The notes beneath the pieces were generated by a model. The model was not told the DNA's origin. It did no database searches and was given only the letters and a program-made list of their open reading frames with translations. Of a DNA stretch of 64,000 nt, positions 1 through 8,245 are shown in pieces (the stretch's first letter is position 1; every line of letters begins with the position of its first letter). Source of the DNA: JAWXUU01 sp044426085 (GTDB lineage Bacteria; Bacillota; Clostridia; Christensenellales; CAMQZB01); NCBI GenBank assembly GCA_044426085.1, contig JAWXUU010000003.1:112643-176642 (forward strand), written 5' to 3'. The position numbers were made by a program, and so were the translations under genes.

Positions 1-299
1 TTATAGTTTAGCGCTGGTTGCAATGTGAACTTTCTGCCTTCGTGGAATTGACCTTTATATTTTGAGCCAACTTTCACGATATTGCCCGCCATTTCGTGTC
101 CCATAATAACTGGAGCTTCTGCCACGTTATCAGGCACGCGTTTGTGGTCTTTGCCAAGGATTGCACATTTATATGTTGACATACAAACGCTGTCTGAAAT
201 AACTTCAACCAAAATTTCATCTTCTTTGATTTCTGGAAGTTCAAATTCTTCCAATCTCAAATCACTTGCTCCGTAAAGTCTTACTGCTTTAGTTTTCAT
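1..299 (-). CDS. Zinc-dependent alcohol dehydrogenase (MDR family), N-terminal part only
   Basis: About 99 N-terminal residues are present; the gene runs off the left edge. The start ATG (complement of 297-299) follows an AAGGTGG ribosome-binding site. The fragment has the GroES-like beginning of medium-chain dehydrogenases: LYGASDLRLEEFELPEI, the catalytic-zinc cysteine region SVCMSTYK, and the conserved VIMGHEMAG motif with the second zinc ligand (GHE). The wording resembles L-sorbose-1-phosphate reductase/sorbitol dehydrogenase-type enzymes more than threonine or alcohol dehydrogenases. It is the fourth cistron behind mtlA-mtlR-mtlF, 32 bases after the mtlF stop, where mtlD (mannitol-1-phosphate 5-dehydrogenase) usually sits, so it probably oxidises the polyol phosphate delivered by the PTS. 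The family call is firm; the substrate is inferred from context. Confidence 0.8.
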   Translation of the reverse strand, partial: MKTKAVRLYGASDLRLEEFELPEIKEDEILVEVISDSVCMSTYKCAILGKDHKRVPDNVAEAPVIMGHEMAGNIVKVGSKYKGQFHEGRKFTLQPALNY

Positions 300-331
300 T
301 TTTTTTACCACCTTTTTAACTTATTCGTTTT

Positions 332-799
332 TTATAGCTCAACATTATCTGTGAGTTGTTTCATGATATACTTTTTATCTTGGCTTTTCACAAAGTCTGC
401 GATGATATCTTCATCCATCATAACTGTTGCAATGCCTTGCAAGATTGGAATGTGATCTTCCCCCGCACCCGCAATGCCCACAACAAGATGAGCAGTTTCG
501 CCGTCGAAATCAACACCGTCTGGGAATTGCAAAACAACGATACCTGTTTTTTTTACAAACTTTTTAAGTTCGCCCACACCATGAGGAATAGCAACGCCTT
601 CGCCCATGTATGTCGTCATGATTTTTTCACGCTCCACCATGCCTTCGATATAGTTTTCATCGACACAGCCCTTTGCGACAAGCATTCTGCCCGCCATTCT
701 TATTGCTTCAAATTTATCGACGCTCTTTTCGCCTACTCTGATATCATCAAGAGTGATGATTGCGTTTTCTTCCTTTTTCTTTCTTCCAAATAGTGCCAT
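332..799 (-). CDS. mtlF: PTS mannitol-specific EIIA component
   Basis: A 155-residue cytoplasmic EIIA of the mannitol/fructose family. It accepts phosphate from HPr on a histidine and passes it to the EIIB cysteine of MtlA. The active-site motif is VAIPHGVGEL with His73. The downstream part (VVLQFPDGVDFDGETAHLVVGIAG) is the usual EIIA(Mtl) fold segment. The short Lys/Glu-rich head (FGRKKKEE) is slightly longer than in standalone MtlF proteins. Start chosen at MALFGRKKK with GGAG nine bases upstream. The gap to the mtlR stop is 13 bases, so it is translated from the mtl transcript. Identity is secure; whether the polyol is mannitol or a relative cannot be read from the sequence. Confidence 0.92.
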   Translation of the reverse strand: MALFGRKKKEENAIITLDDIRVGEKSVDKFEAIRMAGRMLVAKGCVDENYIEGMVEREKIMTTYMGEGVAIPHGVGELKKFVKKTGIVVLQFPDGVDFDGETAHLVVGIAGAGEDHIPILQGIATVMMDEDIIADFVKSQDKKYIMKQLTDNVEL

Positions 800-812
800 T
801 TTGCTTTACTCC

Positions 813-2825
813 TTATTCTTTATAGTTATCGAAATAATAATTATAAAGAATTTCTTTTACTTTTTCATTTATTTCAGCTCTTTTTCCGCATTTGATTTTT
901 TCATAAAAATCTTCCTGCAAGATGAGTGCTTGACTGATTTCGCTTAGCACCTTTGTGCCAAGTTTTGAAGTTTGCGGTGCAAGCATGATAACCGCGCACG
1001 AAACTTCTGATTGTGGATTTTCCAAAAGAATTTTATTTTCAAACCTGCAAACCCCAAAACAAACCTTTGCAACGCCCGCAGTTTTCGCGTGGATAAGCAT
1101 CGTTTCGCCATCAGGCATCACTGTGCTTCCAATCTCTTCCCTTGCAGAAAGGTCAAGGGTGATTTGTGAATATGATTTTTCATTTTCTTTGCAACTTGAT
1201 GCTATAAATTCTATCAATTCACCAATGTTTGCAAATTCTTTTTCATCTTCAAAAATCATATCCATTACAATTTCCGCAATGATGTCTTTCACTTGCATTT
1301 TTTCGCAAACGCTTGTCGCCATGTCCGTTTCAATCTTTTTAACTTCCCGAAGAATTTCCCGCCTTGAAACACTTCGCAGTGCAGTTTCCACAAGGTCTTT
1401 ATCCTTTGGTGTTATAAATGGCGAAACAACTGCAAGTGGCAAGCCATAAGTGTTCACTTCATGAGTTGAAATCACAATGTCGATTTCTTTGCTTGAAGAT
1501 ATAATCTCGCCAACCCCGCCAAGTGCGGAAGTTTCAAGTATTTCCAAGTTCGGGAATGCCTTTTTCACATTGATTGCAAGAAGTTGACTTGTGACAAGTC
1601 CGCTTGGGCAAACGATAAGTGCACCGCACTTTTCCACCCTTTGCGACTTACCATCAAGGGCAATAACGCACATGTGAAGTGTTATATAACCAACCTCGTC
1701 ACTGCCAAAGGAAATCCCGATTTCTTCTTTCAGTTCAAGCGCACACCCTTCAACCATTTTGTATATTTCTGGGTATGTGTTTTTAATCTCTTCTAGGATT
1801 GGGTTTAGAACGTCGATGTTCTTTTCACTTCTGCCAACCGTTGCCACAAGGTGAGCAATCAGTGCAGAGAAGAAATCGTTTTCCGCATCCACCAGAATGC
1901 CAAACCCACCTTCCAGCTTGCGAGCAAGCTTTCTTGCGATATAAAGTGCCGTTTCACTTTGCGCAAGCACCCCAACAACACCTTGAGAAAGTGCCATCAC
2001 GTCGGCGAAATAATGAATTTCACCAATGGAATAATTAACGCCGTATTTTGCCGATAGCTTTTCTATTATTTCAGTGGAAATTTCCACCCCACGCTGTGAT
2101 AAGTTCTCCGTTGCAAGTGGGATTTTGTTTCCCCCCGCCACGCGATTTTTTTGAATGTACAGATGAAGTGCAAGGCTGTCGCGCGTTCTGTCGCTGTTAT
2201 AAAATTTGTCGGTTTGGTTTTGCAATTCTAAGATTTTTGCAATCTCTTCAAGCTGTTTTATATTCACAAACTGACTTATTGTTTTTGATGGAACTTCCAA
2301 AAGTGAAAATCCCTTTGTCGATTCGTTTATTATTTCAAAAATAGAATGTCGTCTTCTTTCTTCGCTTCCCGCAAGATATATGCCATAACCTTGCTTTCTC
2401 ACAAGCGTTATTCCCTTTTGCGATAAAATTTCTTCGCATTTTGTGAGGTCGCTTGAAACTGTGAGTTCGCTTGTGCCAAGCTGTTTTGCAAGAGAGAAAC
2501 GCTTGATTGCATCGTCGGCAAACAGCAATGTCAAAAGCAAAATTATGACGCGTTTTTTAGAAGAGAAAACTGGTATTGTGTTTTTATCAAGTATGGAATT
2601 GACAATCGCAACCACGCCTTCATCTTTCAAAATCTTTATTCCCTTGCCACTTTTTCTTTCAAGTGGCACACCGATTGTTTCAAAAAACATCCCCAACTGC
2701 TCTATTTCTCGCTTGATTGTTCGCGTGCTTAAACTGAGCATATCTGCGATAGCGTCGATTGTGATATAATCATCACTTTGAAATATTATTCTGATAATCT
2801 CATGTTGGCGGGAAGAAAGTTTCAT
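813..2825 (-). CDS. mtlR: Mannitol operon transcriptional activator (PRD/EIIB/EIIA domains)
   Basis: A 670-residue multidomain PTS-controlled activator. An N-terminal HTH (LSSRQHEIIRI through LSTRTIKREIEQL) is followed by a second winged-helix region, two PTS regulation domains (about residues 190-400), an EIIB(Gat)-like domain with the cysteine motif LIVCPSGLVTSQ, and a C-terminal EIIA(Mtl)-like domain with a histidine in TMLIHAKTAG. This is the domain order of Bacillus/Geobacillus MtlR, which is switched by phosphorylation through HPr and EII proteins. I start at MKLSSRQHE (2825) because GGAG lies six bases upstream; a start seven codons earlier has no ribosome-binding site. It lies between mtlA and mtlF, the classical mtlARF order, and probably activates the promoter upstream of mtlA. 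Confidence 0.9.
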   Translation of the reverse strand: MKLSSRQHEIIRIIFQSDDYITIDAIADMLSLSTRTIKREIEQLGMFFETIGVPLERKSGKGIKILKDEGVVAIVNSILDKNTIPVFSSKKRVIILLLTLLFADDAIKRFSLAKQLGTSELTVSSDLTKCEEILSQKGITLVRKQGYGIYLAGSEERRRHSIFEIINESTKGFSLLEVPSKTISQFVNIKQLEEIAKILELQNQTDKFYNSDRTRDSLALHLYIQKNRVAGGNKIPLATENLSQRGVEISTEIIEKLSAKYGVNYSIGEIHYFADVMALSQGVVGVLAQSETALYIARKLARKLEGGFGILVDAENDFFSALIAHLVATVGRSEKNIDVLNPILEEIKNTYPEIYKMVEGCALELKEEIGISFGSDEVGYITLHMCVIALDGKSQRVEKCGALIVCPSGLVTSQLLAINVKKAFPNLEILETSALGGVGEIISSSKEIDIVISTHEVNTYGLPLAVVSPFITPKDKDLVETALRSVSRREILREVKKIETDMATSVCEKMQVKDIIAEIVMDMIFEDEKEFANIGELIEFIASSCKENEKSYSQITLDLSAREEIGSTVMPDGETMLIHAKTAGVAKVCFGVCRFENKILLENPQSEVSCAVIMLAPQTSKLGTKVLSEISQALILQEDFYEKIKCGKRAEINEKVKEILYNYYFDNYKE

Positions 2826-2935
2826 ATTTATCTCCACGAATAGCAACCCACAAAATTTGATGAAAATTCCGCGATTGATTCTTTTCTTAGATTACTTTTT
2901 ATTTGCAAGTTTATTTGCAAATTTATTTTTCTGAC

Positions 2936-4312
2936 TTATAAAAATCTGTTTATAAGTTCGTCGTATTCACCCTTGCCCATGAAGTTTTTCACAGCGTAGA
3001 TTTCCGCGTTTGGAACTCTTGTTTCTGCCCTTTGAACAAGTTGGTTTTGCGTTACGACTATGTCTGTATCAAGTGGAATGCTATCGATTGCAAAGTGTGG
3101 AACTTTCACATCGATGCCGTTATCTTTAAACATTTTTCTTAGTGTTGTTGCACCCATAGCACTAGAACCCATGCCGGCGTCGCAAGCGAACACGATTTTT
3201 TTATCGATTGATTTGATTTCTGCATTTTCAGCTTTCACGCCTTTGCTTGCACTTTTTGAAGAGTGAACTCTTTCTTTTGCGTCTTCGAAAGATTCATCAT
3301 CACCTGATTTTCTTTTAACAAAGATTGAAGCAATCGCAAATGAAACACCCGTTGAAACTGCAACGCCAAGAAGCATATACAAAATATCTGATGCTGGGCA
3401 AAGTGCCAAAAGTGCGAGTATGCTTCCTGGGGCTGGTGTAGCAACAAGACCAACACCGAACATTGCGAATGTGAACACACCCGCAGCACCACCCGCGATA
3501 ACTGCAATCAGCATTGCTGGATTCATAAGCACGAATGGGAAATACATTTCATGGATACCACCAAAGAAGTGGATGATTGCAGAACCTGATGCTGTTGATT
3601 TTGTTGAGCCTTTTGAAAATACTGCGTATGCAAGAAGCACGCCAAGACCAGGCCCTGGATTTGATTCGATAAGGAACATGATTGATTTGCCTGTTTCAGC
3701 AGCTTGTTGCATACCGATTGGGCTCAAGATTCCGTGGTTGATTGCGTTGTTCAAAAACAAGATTTTCGCCGGTTCAACCATGACTGAAAGAAGTGGCAAA
3801 AGACCCGCGTTATAAATGATATCCGCACCCGCCATCAAGAAGTTTGAAATAACCGTTACGAACGGTCCAACCAAATAAAACCCAATAGCAAGCAAGATTG
3901 CACCGATAATACCAAGCGAGAAGTTGTTCACAAGCATTTCAAAGCCCGCTTTGATTTTGCCTTCAACTGCTTTATCAAATTGTTTGATAACCCAAGCAGA
4001 GAAAGGAGCAAAGATCATAACACCGAGAAACATTGGAATATCTGATCCCACGATAACGCCGATTGCGCCAATCGCACCGATAACGCCACCGCGTTCACCC
4101 GCAACCATTTTACCCGCTGTGTGTGCAACCAAAAGTGGAAGCAGATAATAAAGCATTGGGTCTACAAGTGTTGCAAGTTGTTCGTTTGGGAAATACCCCG
4201 TAGAAATGAAGAGTGCTGTCAAAATACCCCAAGCAAGGAATGCTCCGATATTTGGCATAACCATCGCGCTTAGAAATCTTCCAACGCTTTGTACTTTAGC
4301 TTTAACTGACAT
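2936..4312 (-). CDS. mtlA: PTS mannitol-specific EIICB transporter
   Basis: A 458-residue membrane permease that imports and phosphorylates a hexitol. The N-terminal IIC domain (about residues 10-340) is hydrophobic and has family hallmarks: NNAINHGILSP and the GGIHEMYFPFVL loop that forms part of the substrate site. After a charged linker comes the IIB domain, KKIVFACDAGMGSSAMGATT, with the phosphorylated cysteine in ACDAGMG. There is no fused EIIA, matching the separate mtlF downstream. The ATG follows AGGGGGA with normal spacing. It is the first gene of the operon, about 110 bases downstream of the predicted promoter. IICB without IIA and a length near 460-480 residues are typical for Gram-positive MtlA. 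Confidence 0.93.
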   Translation of the reverse strand: MSVKAKVQSVGRFLSAMVMPNIGAFLAWGILTALFISTGYFPNEQLATLVDPMLYYLLPLLVAHTAGKMVAGERGGVIGAIGAIGVIVGSDIPMFLGVMIFAPFSAWVIKQFDKAVEGKIKAGFEMLVNNFSLGIIGAILLAIGFYLVGPFVTVISNFLMAGADIIYNAGLLPLLSVMVEPAKILFLNNAINHGILSPIGMQQAAETGKSIMFLIESNPGPGLGVLLAYAVFSKGSTKSTASGSAIIHFFGGIHEMYFPFVLMNPAMLIAVIAGGAAGVFTFAMFGVGLVATPAPGSILALLALCPASDILYMLLGVAVSTGVSFAIASIFVKRKSGDDESFEDAKERVHSSKSASKGVKAENAEIKSIDKKIVFACDAGMGSSAMGATTLRKMFKDNGIDVKVPHFAIDSIPLDTDIVVTQNQLVQRAETRVPNAEIYAVKNFMGKGEYDELINRFL

Positions 4313-4427
4313 AATTAATCCCCCTATAGATTACTATTTCCAAGAAAATCTTCTTCGATTCCCTTTCTGACTTATTTCTTGACTTAAGTATAACATAAAA
4401 AAAACTTTTTTCAACCCCCCACATATT

Positions 4428-4455
4428 ATAATAGTGACATGTCCGCAAGTGTCAA
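4428..4455 (-). promoter_or_regulatory. Predicted promoter of the mtl operon
   Basis: On the minus strand TTGACA (4450-4455) is followed after 16 bases by TATTAT (4428-4433); a TATAAT with 19-base spacing overlaps at 4425-4430. The spacer contains a weak dyad bounded by GACA and TGTC that might be part of a regulator site. The 5' leader to mtlA is about 110 bases. Confidence 0.6.
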
Positions 4456-4513
4456 AAGTATATTTTTGAGCGTTTTTGAATGGTTTTAAAGAATAAATCT
4501 GCAAAACATAAGA

Positions 4514-4541
4514 AAAACGACAGTAAAACCACTGTCGTTTT
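4514..4541 (-). terminator. Terminator after the ydjI-like gene
   Basis: Perfect 11-base arms AAAACGACAGT / ACTGTCGTTTT with a six-base loop, followed on the minus strand by a T-rich run. It lies about 80 bases past the stop of the SPFH gene and ends the pspA-ydjGHI-like operon. Confidence 0.85.
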
Positions 4542-4619
4542 GTATTTTATATTAATTTTTTGCAAATTTTTGTTATAGTTCGCATTTTGTTATGCTTTTA
4601 TTTGAAATGTCACAAACTG

Positions 4620-5609
4620 TTATCCAAGCTTGTTTCCGCAGTTAGAACAGAACTTTCCACCGCTTGCTTTTGTTCCGCATTCAGGGCAGAATTTTGGCAA
4701 TTCACCACCCGATGTTGACTGTTGTTGTTGTGGTTGTTGTTGTGTTTGTTGTGGCTGTTGTTGCGTTTGTTGAGCACCAGAATTGAATCCGCCAACCATA
4801 TTTTTTGCAACTTCCATGCCCATCATTATGCTTGCCATATCGCCCGCTGTGGAACTTCCGCCCTTACCCATGCCGTCCGCCATGGCGATTGTCGCATATT
4901 TATTCACGTCGCCAACCATGCTTTGAGAAGCGGTTTTGTTTATCATTGCTTGAACTTCCGCTGGATAATTGAAGCTTAAAACATTGAATGTTGTGACTGT
5001 CAAACCGTCTTTCACAAGTTCAAAATCAAGGTCTTCTTTTATACCCTTTGAAATTTCATAAGCGCTTGCTTGCAAGTTGAACATATCCTTGCCTTCCTTT
5101 GAAATCCACTTCATCAAAAGTGGGCTCAAAAAAGAATTGATACGATCCTTCACATCCTTCACGCTGTATTCCCTTTTCACGCCTGCAAGCTTATCAATTA
5201 AAGCTACATAATCATCAACTTTCACATGCAACGTGCCGTTTGCGCGGATTGGAATGCCACCAGGAAGCCCTGGCGCTTGGATATTAATCGGCGAAGCTGT
5301 GCCCCAATTCACGAGCAGTTCCTTTGTGTTTACAAACAAAACTTCCGCGCTCATTCCACTTTTAAATCCAAACTTGAATCCTTTTAGTGTAGAAAGGAAC
5401 GGTATGATTTCAGAATCTATATCGTAATCGCCGTCGTCTGTGAACACCCCTTCGATTTTGCCGTTATACAAAAAGATTGCATCTTGCCCTGGTTTCAAAA
5501 TAAGCCTACTGCCCTTTTTGATTTCGTTGTTGTTCCATTTGTGGAAAATCATGTCGTCTTTCCATTCTTCCCACGCTATTACATTTGCAAATTGTTTAAA
5601 AAGTGCCAT
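4620..5609 (-). CDS. ydjI: SPFH-domain protein with C-terminal zinc ribbon (YdjI-like)
   Basis: A 329-residue protein. Residues about 20-210 form an SPFH/band-7-type domain of the 'virion core protein' (YdjI) subgroup; a Gln-rich linker (about 280-300) leads to a C-terminal zinc ribbon with four cysteines (FCPECGTKASGG...FCSNCGNK). No N-terminal membrane anchor is visible, so it is probably recruited to the membrane. In B. subtilis, YdjI acts with YdjG and YdjH to bring the PspA homologue YdjF to the membrane. The same four-gene order (pspA, ydjG-like, small membrane protein, ydjI) is present here, which supports the assignment. The ATG follows GGAG; 19 bases separate it from the preceding gene. 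It ends in front of a strong terminator. Confidence 0.85.
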   Translation of the reverse strand: MALFKQFANVIAWEEWKDDMIFHKWNNNEIKKGSRLILKPGQDAIFLYNGKIEGVFTDDGDYDIDSEIIPFLSTLKGFKFGFKSGMSAEVLFVNTKELLVNWGTASPINIQAPGLPGGIPIRANGTLHVKVDDYVALIDKLAGVKREYSVKDVKDRINSFLSPLLMKWISKEGKDMFNLQASAYEISKGIKEDLDFELVKDGLTVTTFNVLSFNYPAEVQAMINKTASQSMVGDVNKYATIAMADGMGKGGSSTAGDMASIMMGMEVAKNMVGGFNSGAQQTQQQPQQTQQQPQQQQSTSGGELPKFCPECGTKASGGKFCSNCGNKLG

Positions 5610-5628
5610 TGTTTTCTCCTATATCAGC

Positions 5629-6000
5629 TTATCTGCCACCACGGCCACCACCGCCACGATGTCCACCACCGCCACGATGTCCACCGCCGCCGCGATGTCC
5701 ACCACCGCCGTGACCACCGCCACTGCCGTTGTTTTTATTTATGCGAGTGCGAGTTTCTGTCGCGTGGGTGAACCTGTCACGCATGCCTAGTATTCTTCCG
5801 CCTTGTGGCGCGTATGTGTTGAAGTTTGTTGTGTGTTTGCCACCCGCGAATTTCACAAGTGCTATCACCACAACTGTGCCCACAATGATTGGAAAAACAA
5901 TCATTGCAACCAAAAGACCAGTGAGGTCATAAAAAAGAATTTCCCAAAAAGAATATTCTCCGCCAACCATTCCAGAGCCCATTAAAAATAAATTATTCAT
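5629..6000 (-). CDS. Small membrane protein with Gly/His/Arg repeat tail (YdjH position)
   Basis: A 123-residue protein. One or two hydrophobic segments lie at the N-terminus (through FWEILFYDLTGLLVAMIVFPIIVG and on to VVVIALVKFAGG), then a short polar stretch (GGRILGMRDRFTH), and a low-complexity tail built from repeats of GGGGHR. The tail is encoded by near-identical 15-base DNA repeats (5637-5710). I start at MNNLFLMGSG (6000), two bases after the stop of the upstream gene and with a GGGGTG ribosome-binding site; a longer reading into the upstream gene has no support. It occupies the position of ydjH in the B. subtilis ydjFGHI operon, but the Gly/His tail shows no recognisable domain. The tail could bind metal, nucleic acid or envelope polymer; none of this can be read from the sequence. 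Confidence 0.75.
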   Translation of the reverse strand: MNNLFLMGSGMVGGEYSFWEILFYDLTGLLVAMIVFPIIVGTVVVIALVKFAGGKHTTNFNTYAPQGGRILGMRDRFTHATETRTRINKNNGSGGGHGGGGHRGGGGHRGGGGHRGGGGRGGR

Positions 6001-6002
6001 AA

Positions 6003-7076
6003 TCACACCCCTATCACAGCTATTGCGCCAAGCAATGCCACGCCAAAAGCAAGAAGAGCACTTCCCGCAAAGAAGCCCGCACATTTGAGCTTAGAAATTG
6101 GCGGTTTGCCGACAATCTTGCCCGTTTGTCCGTTCATCATGAAAGAATACGTCTTGCCTTCGTGGTCGTAGTTGAGCACATAAACCGGCAAGAGGGTGTA
6201 GGAAGCGTTTCTTTGTTGTGCTGAATAACTTTCCCTTGTGATCACCTTTGTTGTGTAGCCACGAATTGTTGTGCCAACAAAATCGCGAACGTATGACGAA
6301 ACGCGGCTTGTAAGCCTTGGCAAAAGTGCCTTATCGTCATATGTATATTTTTCAGCGGTGAACCCCGCAAGATAACCCATATCGAATTTTGTAAGCTTGG
6401 AATAATCAAATGGCTCAATCATGTCCATATATTCGTCAATCATCTTTTCTGAAGCGTCAACTGGTATTTTCACATACTCAACTTCCACCTTGCGATAGAC
6501 GTCGTAGTGCCTTGTTGTTGTGATTCTATAATCACCTTGCACGCGTGAAGAAACCCTTGTGCAATGTGCGCTGACATCGCCCCTGCCGTTGACATCATAA
6601 AGCCAAAATGGAACATAAACCCCTTGCATATCCTTTAGCCTGTCATTTTTGATAAATGAAGTTGGAATAACCTTGCGTTTTTTTGCCCATTCGGTGAACT
6701 TCAATCGCGCATCGTCTGCGTTGATAGAGAATGGTATTGCATATGCTGGCGCAAGTTTATCCGAAAGCCTTTCGGAAAGGAAAATCGGCGAATCGCAATA
6801 AGAGCACATTGTTGCAGATGTATACTTATCAGTGATCAAAACCGCACCGCAGTTCTGACAGTGGAATTCCACCGCACTGCCTTCGGAAAAAGCACCCGCC
6901 GTTGTGGTTTCGTTGACCGTTTCGAAATCTCTTTCGCTGTCGTCTTCCATCGCTTCAAGTTCGCAAGAATATCCGCAAGAATCACAAACAAGTTTGCCCT
7001 TATCAGGGTCAAACACCAAATTACGACCACAACTAGCACATCTATAGCTGGTTGTTAGTTTAGAACTTGAACTCAT
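6003..7076 (-). CDS. ydjG: Double zinc-ribbon membrane protein (YdjG-like)
   Basis: A 357-residue protein. The N-terminus carries two CxxC/CxxC zinc ribbons: YRCASCGRNLVF...LVCDSCGYS (about residues 11-40) and FHCQNCGAVLI...TMCSYCDSP (about 70-100). A central alpha/beta region follows, and a C-terminal membrane segment (about 330-355, FFAGSALLAFGVALLG). This matches YdjG of B. subtilis, a partner of the PspA-type protein YdjF. It lies between a pspA-like gene and the small membrane protein, which overlap or nearly touch, so they are almost certainly one operon. A GGAG motif precedes the ATG. Likely role: membrane-anchored scaffold for the PspA response; inferred from family and gene order. 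Confidence 0.8.
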   Translation of the reverse strand: MSSSSKLTTSYRCASCGRNLVFDPDKGKLVCDSCGYSCELEAMEDDSERDFETVNETTTAGAFSEGSAVEFHCQNCGAVLITDKYTSATMCSYCDSPIFLSERLSDKLAPAYAIPFSINADDARLKFTEWAKKRKVIPTSFIKNDRLKDMQGVYVPFWLYDVNGRGDVSAHCTRVSSRVQGDYRITTTRHYDVYRKVEVEYVKIPVDASEKMIDEYMDMIEPFDYSKLTKFDMGYLAGFTAEKYTYDDKALLPRLTSRVSSYVRDFVGTTIRGYTTKVITRESYSAQQRNASYTLLPVYVLNYDHEGKTYSFMMNGQTGKIVGKPPISKLKCAGFFAGSALLAFGVALLGAIAVIGV

Positions 7077-7210
7077 AAGTTCTCCTTATTATTATGGGAA
7101 CTTCACAGGGCACAGTTGCGTTTTGCATTCATACCTTTTTGAAATTCCCAATTTTTTTAATTTTAAATTTTTAATTTTTTGTCCGTTTTTATTTGTTAAA
7201 AAATCAAGGC

Positions 7211-7888
7211 TTATTTGCCCATCATTGCTTTAAGAGCAGCAAGTTCGTCATCCACGTTTGAAGATGGAGCGCTGTCGTATTTGCCCATGAGGTCGTCAAC
7301 TTCGTCTTTAGGAACTGCGTTTAGTTCTGCCATAGCGTTTGCTTTGTCGATTTCGTTGTTCACTCTGTCTTCAAGTCTGTCAAAAGCGGCAAGAGAACTG
7401 TTTCCACCTTTTGAAGAAGAAGCCATTTCGTTGATGCGTTTTTGAGCTTTCGCACTTGACATTTTTGCTTTTAGCGTAGCTCTTCTTGATTCTAGTTCTG
7501 AAATATCTTTTTGAAGTTTATCATGCATTGCGCGCATGTTATCTGCGTTGATTTTAGCAAGGTCGCAAGCTTGTTGTTTTGCAGCTTGTTCAGACGCGAT
7601 AAGAGTTTTCTTTTCAAGGAATTTGCGAGCGTCTTCATCGTTGCCAGCACCAATAGCTTTCATTGCGTAGTTTTGCAATTTTTCAACTTTTTCGTTCACT
7701 TCTGCAAGTTCACGTTGAGTTCTTGAATATTCCGCCATAACAGCAGCTGTTTCTGATTTAACATCACGAAGGTCTTTATTGAGATTTCTCAAGCATTGAT
7801 CAATCATTTTTTCTGGATCTTCAGCCTTATCAAGAAGTGCATTGATGTTTGATGACATGATATCTTTGAATCTAGTTAAAATTCCCAT
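7211..7888 (-). CDS. pspA: PspA/IM30 family phage-shock protein
   Basis: A 225-residue, highly alpha-helical, charged protein of the ESCRT-III-like PspA/Vipp1 family. The family start is clear: MGILTRFKDIMSSNINALLDKAEDPEKMIDQ (the amphipathic helix and the conserved ED-PEKM segment), followed by long coiled-coil helices to about residue 180 and a short C-terminal helix. PspA proteins polymerise on damaged or stressed membranes and limit proton leakage. It is the first gene of the pspA-ydjGHI-like operon; its own sigma-A-type promoter lies 67 bases upstream. Length is normal for the family. GGAGG is nine bases before the ATG. Confidence 0.92.
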   Translation of the reverse strand: MGILTRFKDIMSSNINALLDKAEDPEKMIDQCLRNLNKDLRDVKSETAAVMAEYSRTQRELAEVNEKVEKLQNYAMKAIGAGNDEDARKFLEKKTLIASEQAAKQQACDLAKINADNMRAMHDKLQKDISELESRRATLKAKMSSAKAQKRINEMASSSKGGNSSLAAFDRLEDRVNNEIDKANAMAELNAVPKDEVDDLMGKYDSAPSSNVDDELAALKAMMGK

Positions 7889-7954
7889 AGTTTTGTTCCT
7901 CCATTATCGGCATAATTTGTTTTGTTACAAAATAACTTTATGCCCCTTAACATT

Positions 7955-7983
7955 ATTTTACACCATATTTGTCGAATTGTCAA
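7955..7983 (-). promoter_or_regulatory. Predicted promoter of the pspA operon
   Basis: Minus-strand TTGACA (7978-7983), 17-base spacer, TAAAAT (7955-7960). Leader to pspA about 60 bases. No obvious ECF-type promoter was seen. Confidence 0.65.
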
Positions 7984-8155
7984 TATGTATTCACTTTTTT
8001 ATTACTAAAATCGTAAAATCAACATTGCTGACAAAATTATCAAGTGTTATTCTTTTATTATACTCGCTATATTTAAACTTATCTTAAATTTGTTAATTAA
8101 TCAAAAACTTAACAATGCTACGCGCTCACAAATATTATTAAAAAGCTATTATGTA

Positions 8156-8184
8156 TTGCAATTTCACATCTTCTGTGCTATAAT
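8156..8184 (+). promoter_or_regulatory. Predicted promoter of the LytTR regulator
   Basis: TTGCAA (8156-8161), 17-base spacer, TATAAT (8179-8184). The 7889-8245 gap otherwise holds only the divergent pspA promoter and A+T-rich sequence. Confidence 0.65.
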
Positions 8185-8245
8185 AATACATAGTAATGAA
8201 ACGACATATAGGCAACAAAATAAAACAATTTGAAGGTGGAAAAAT

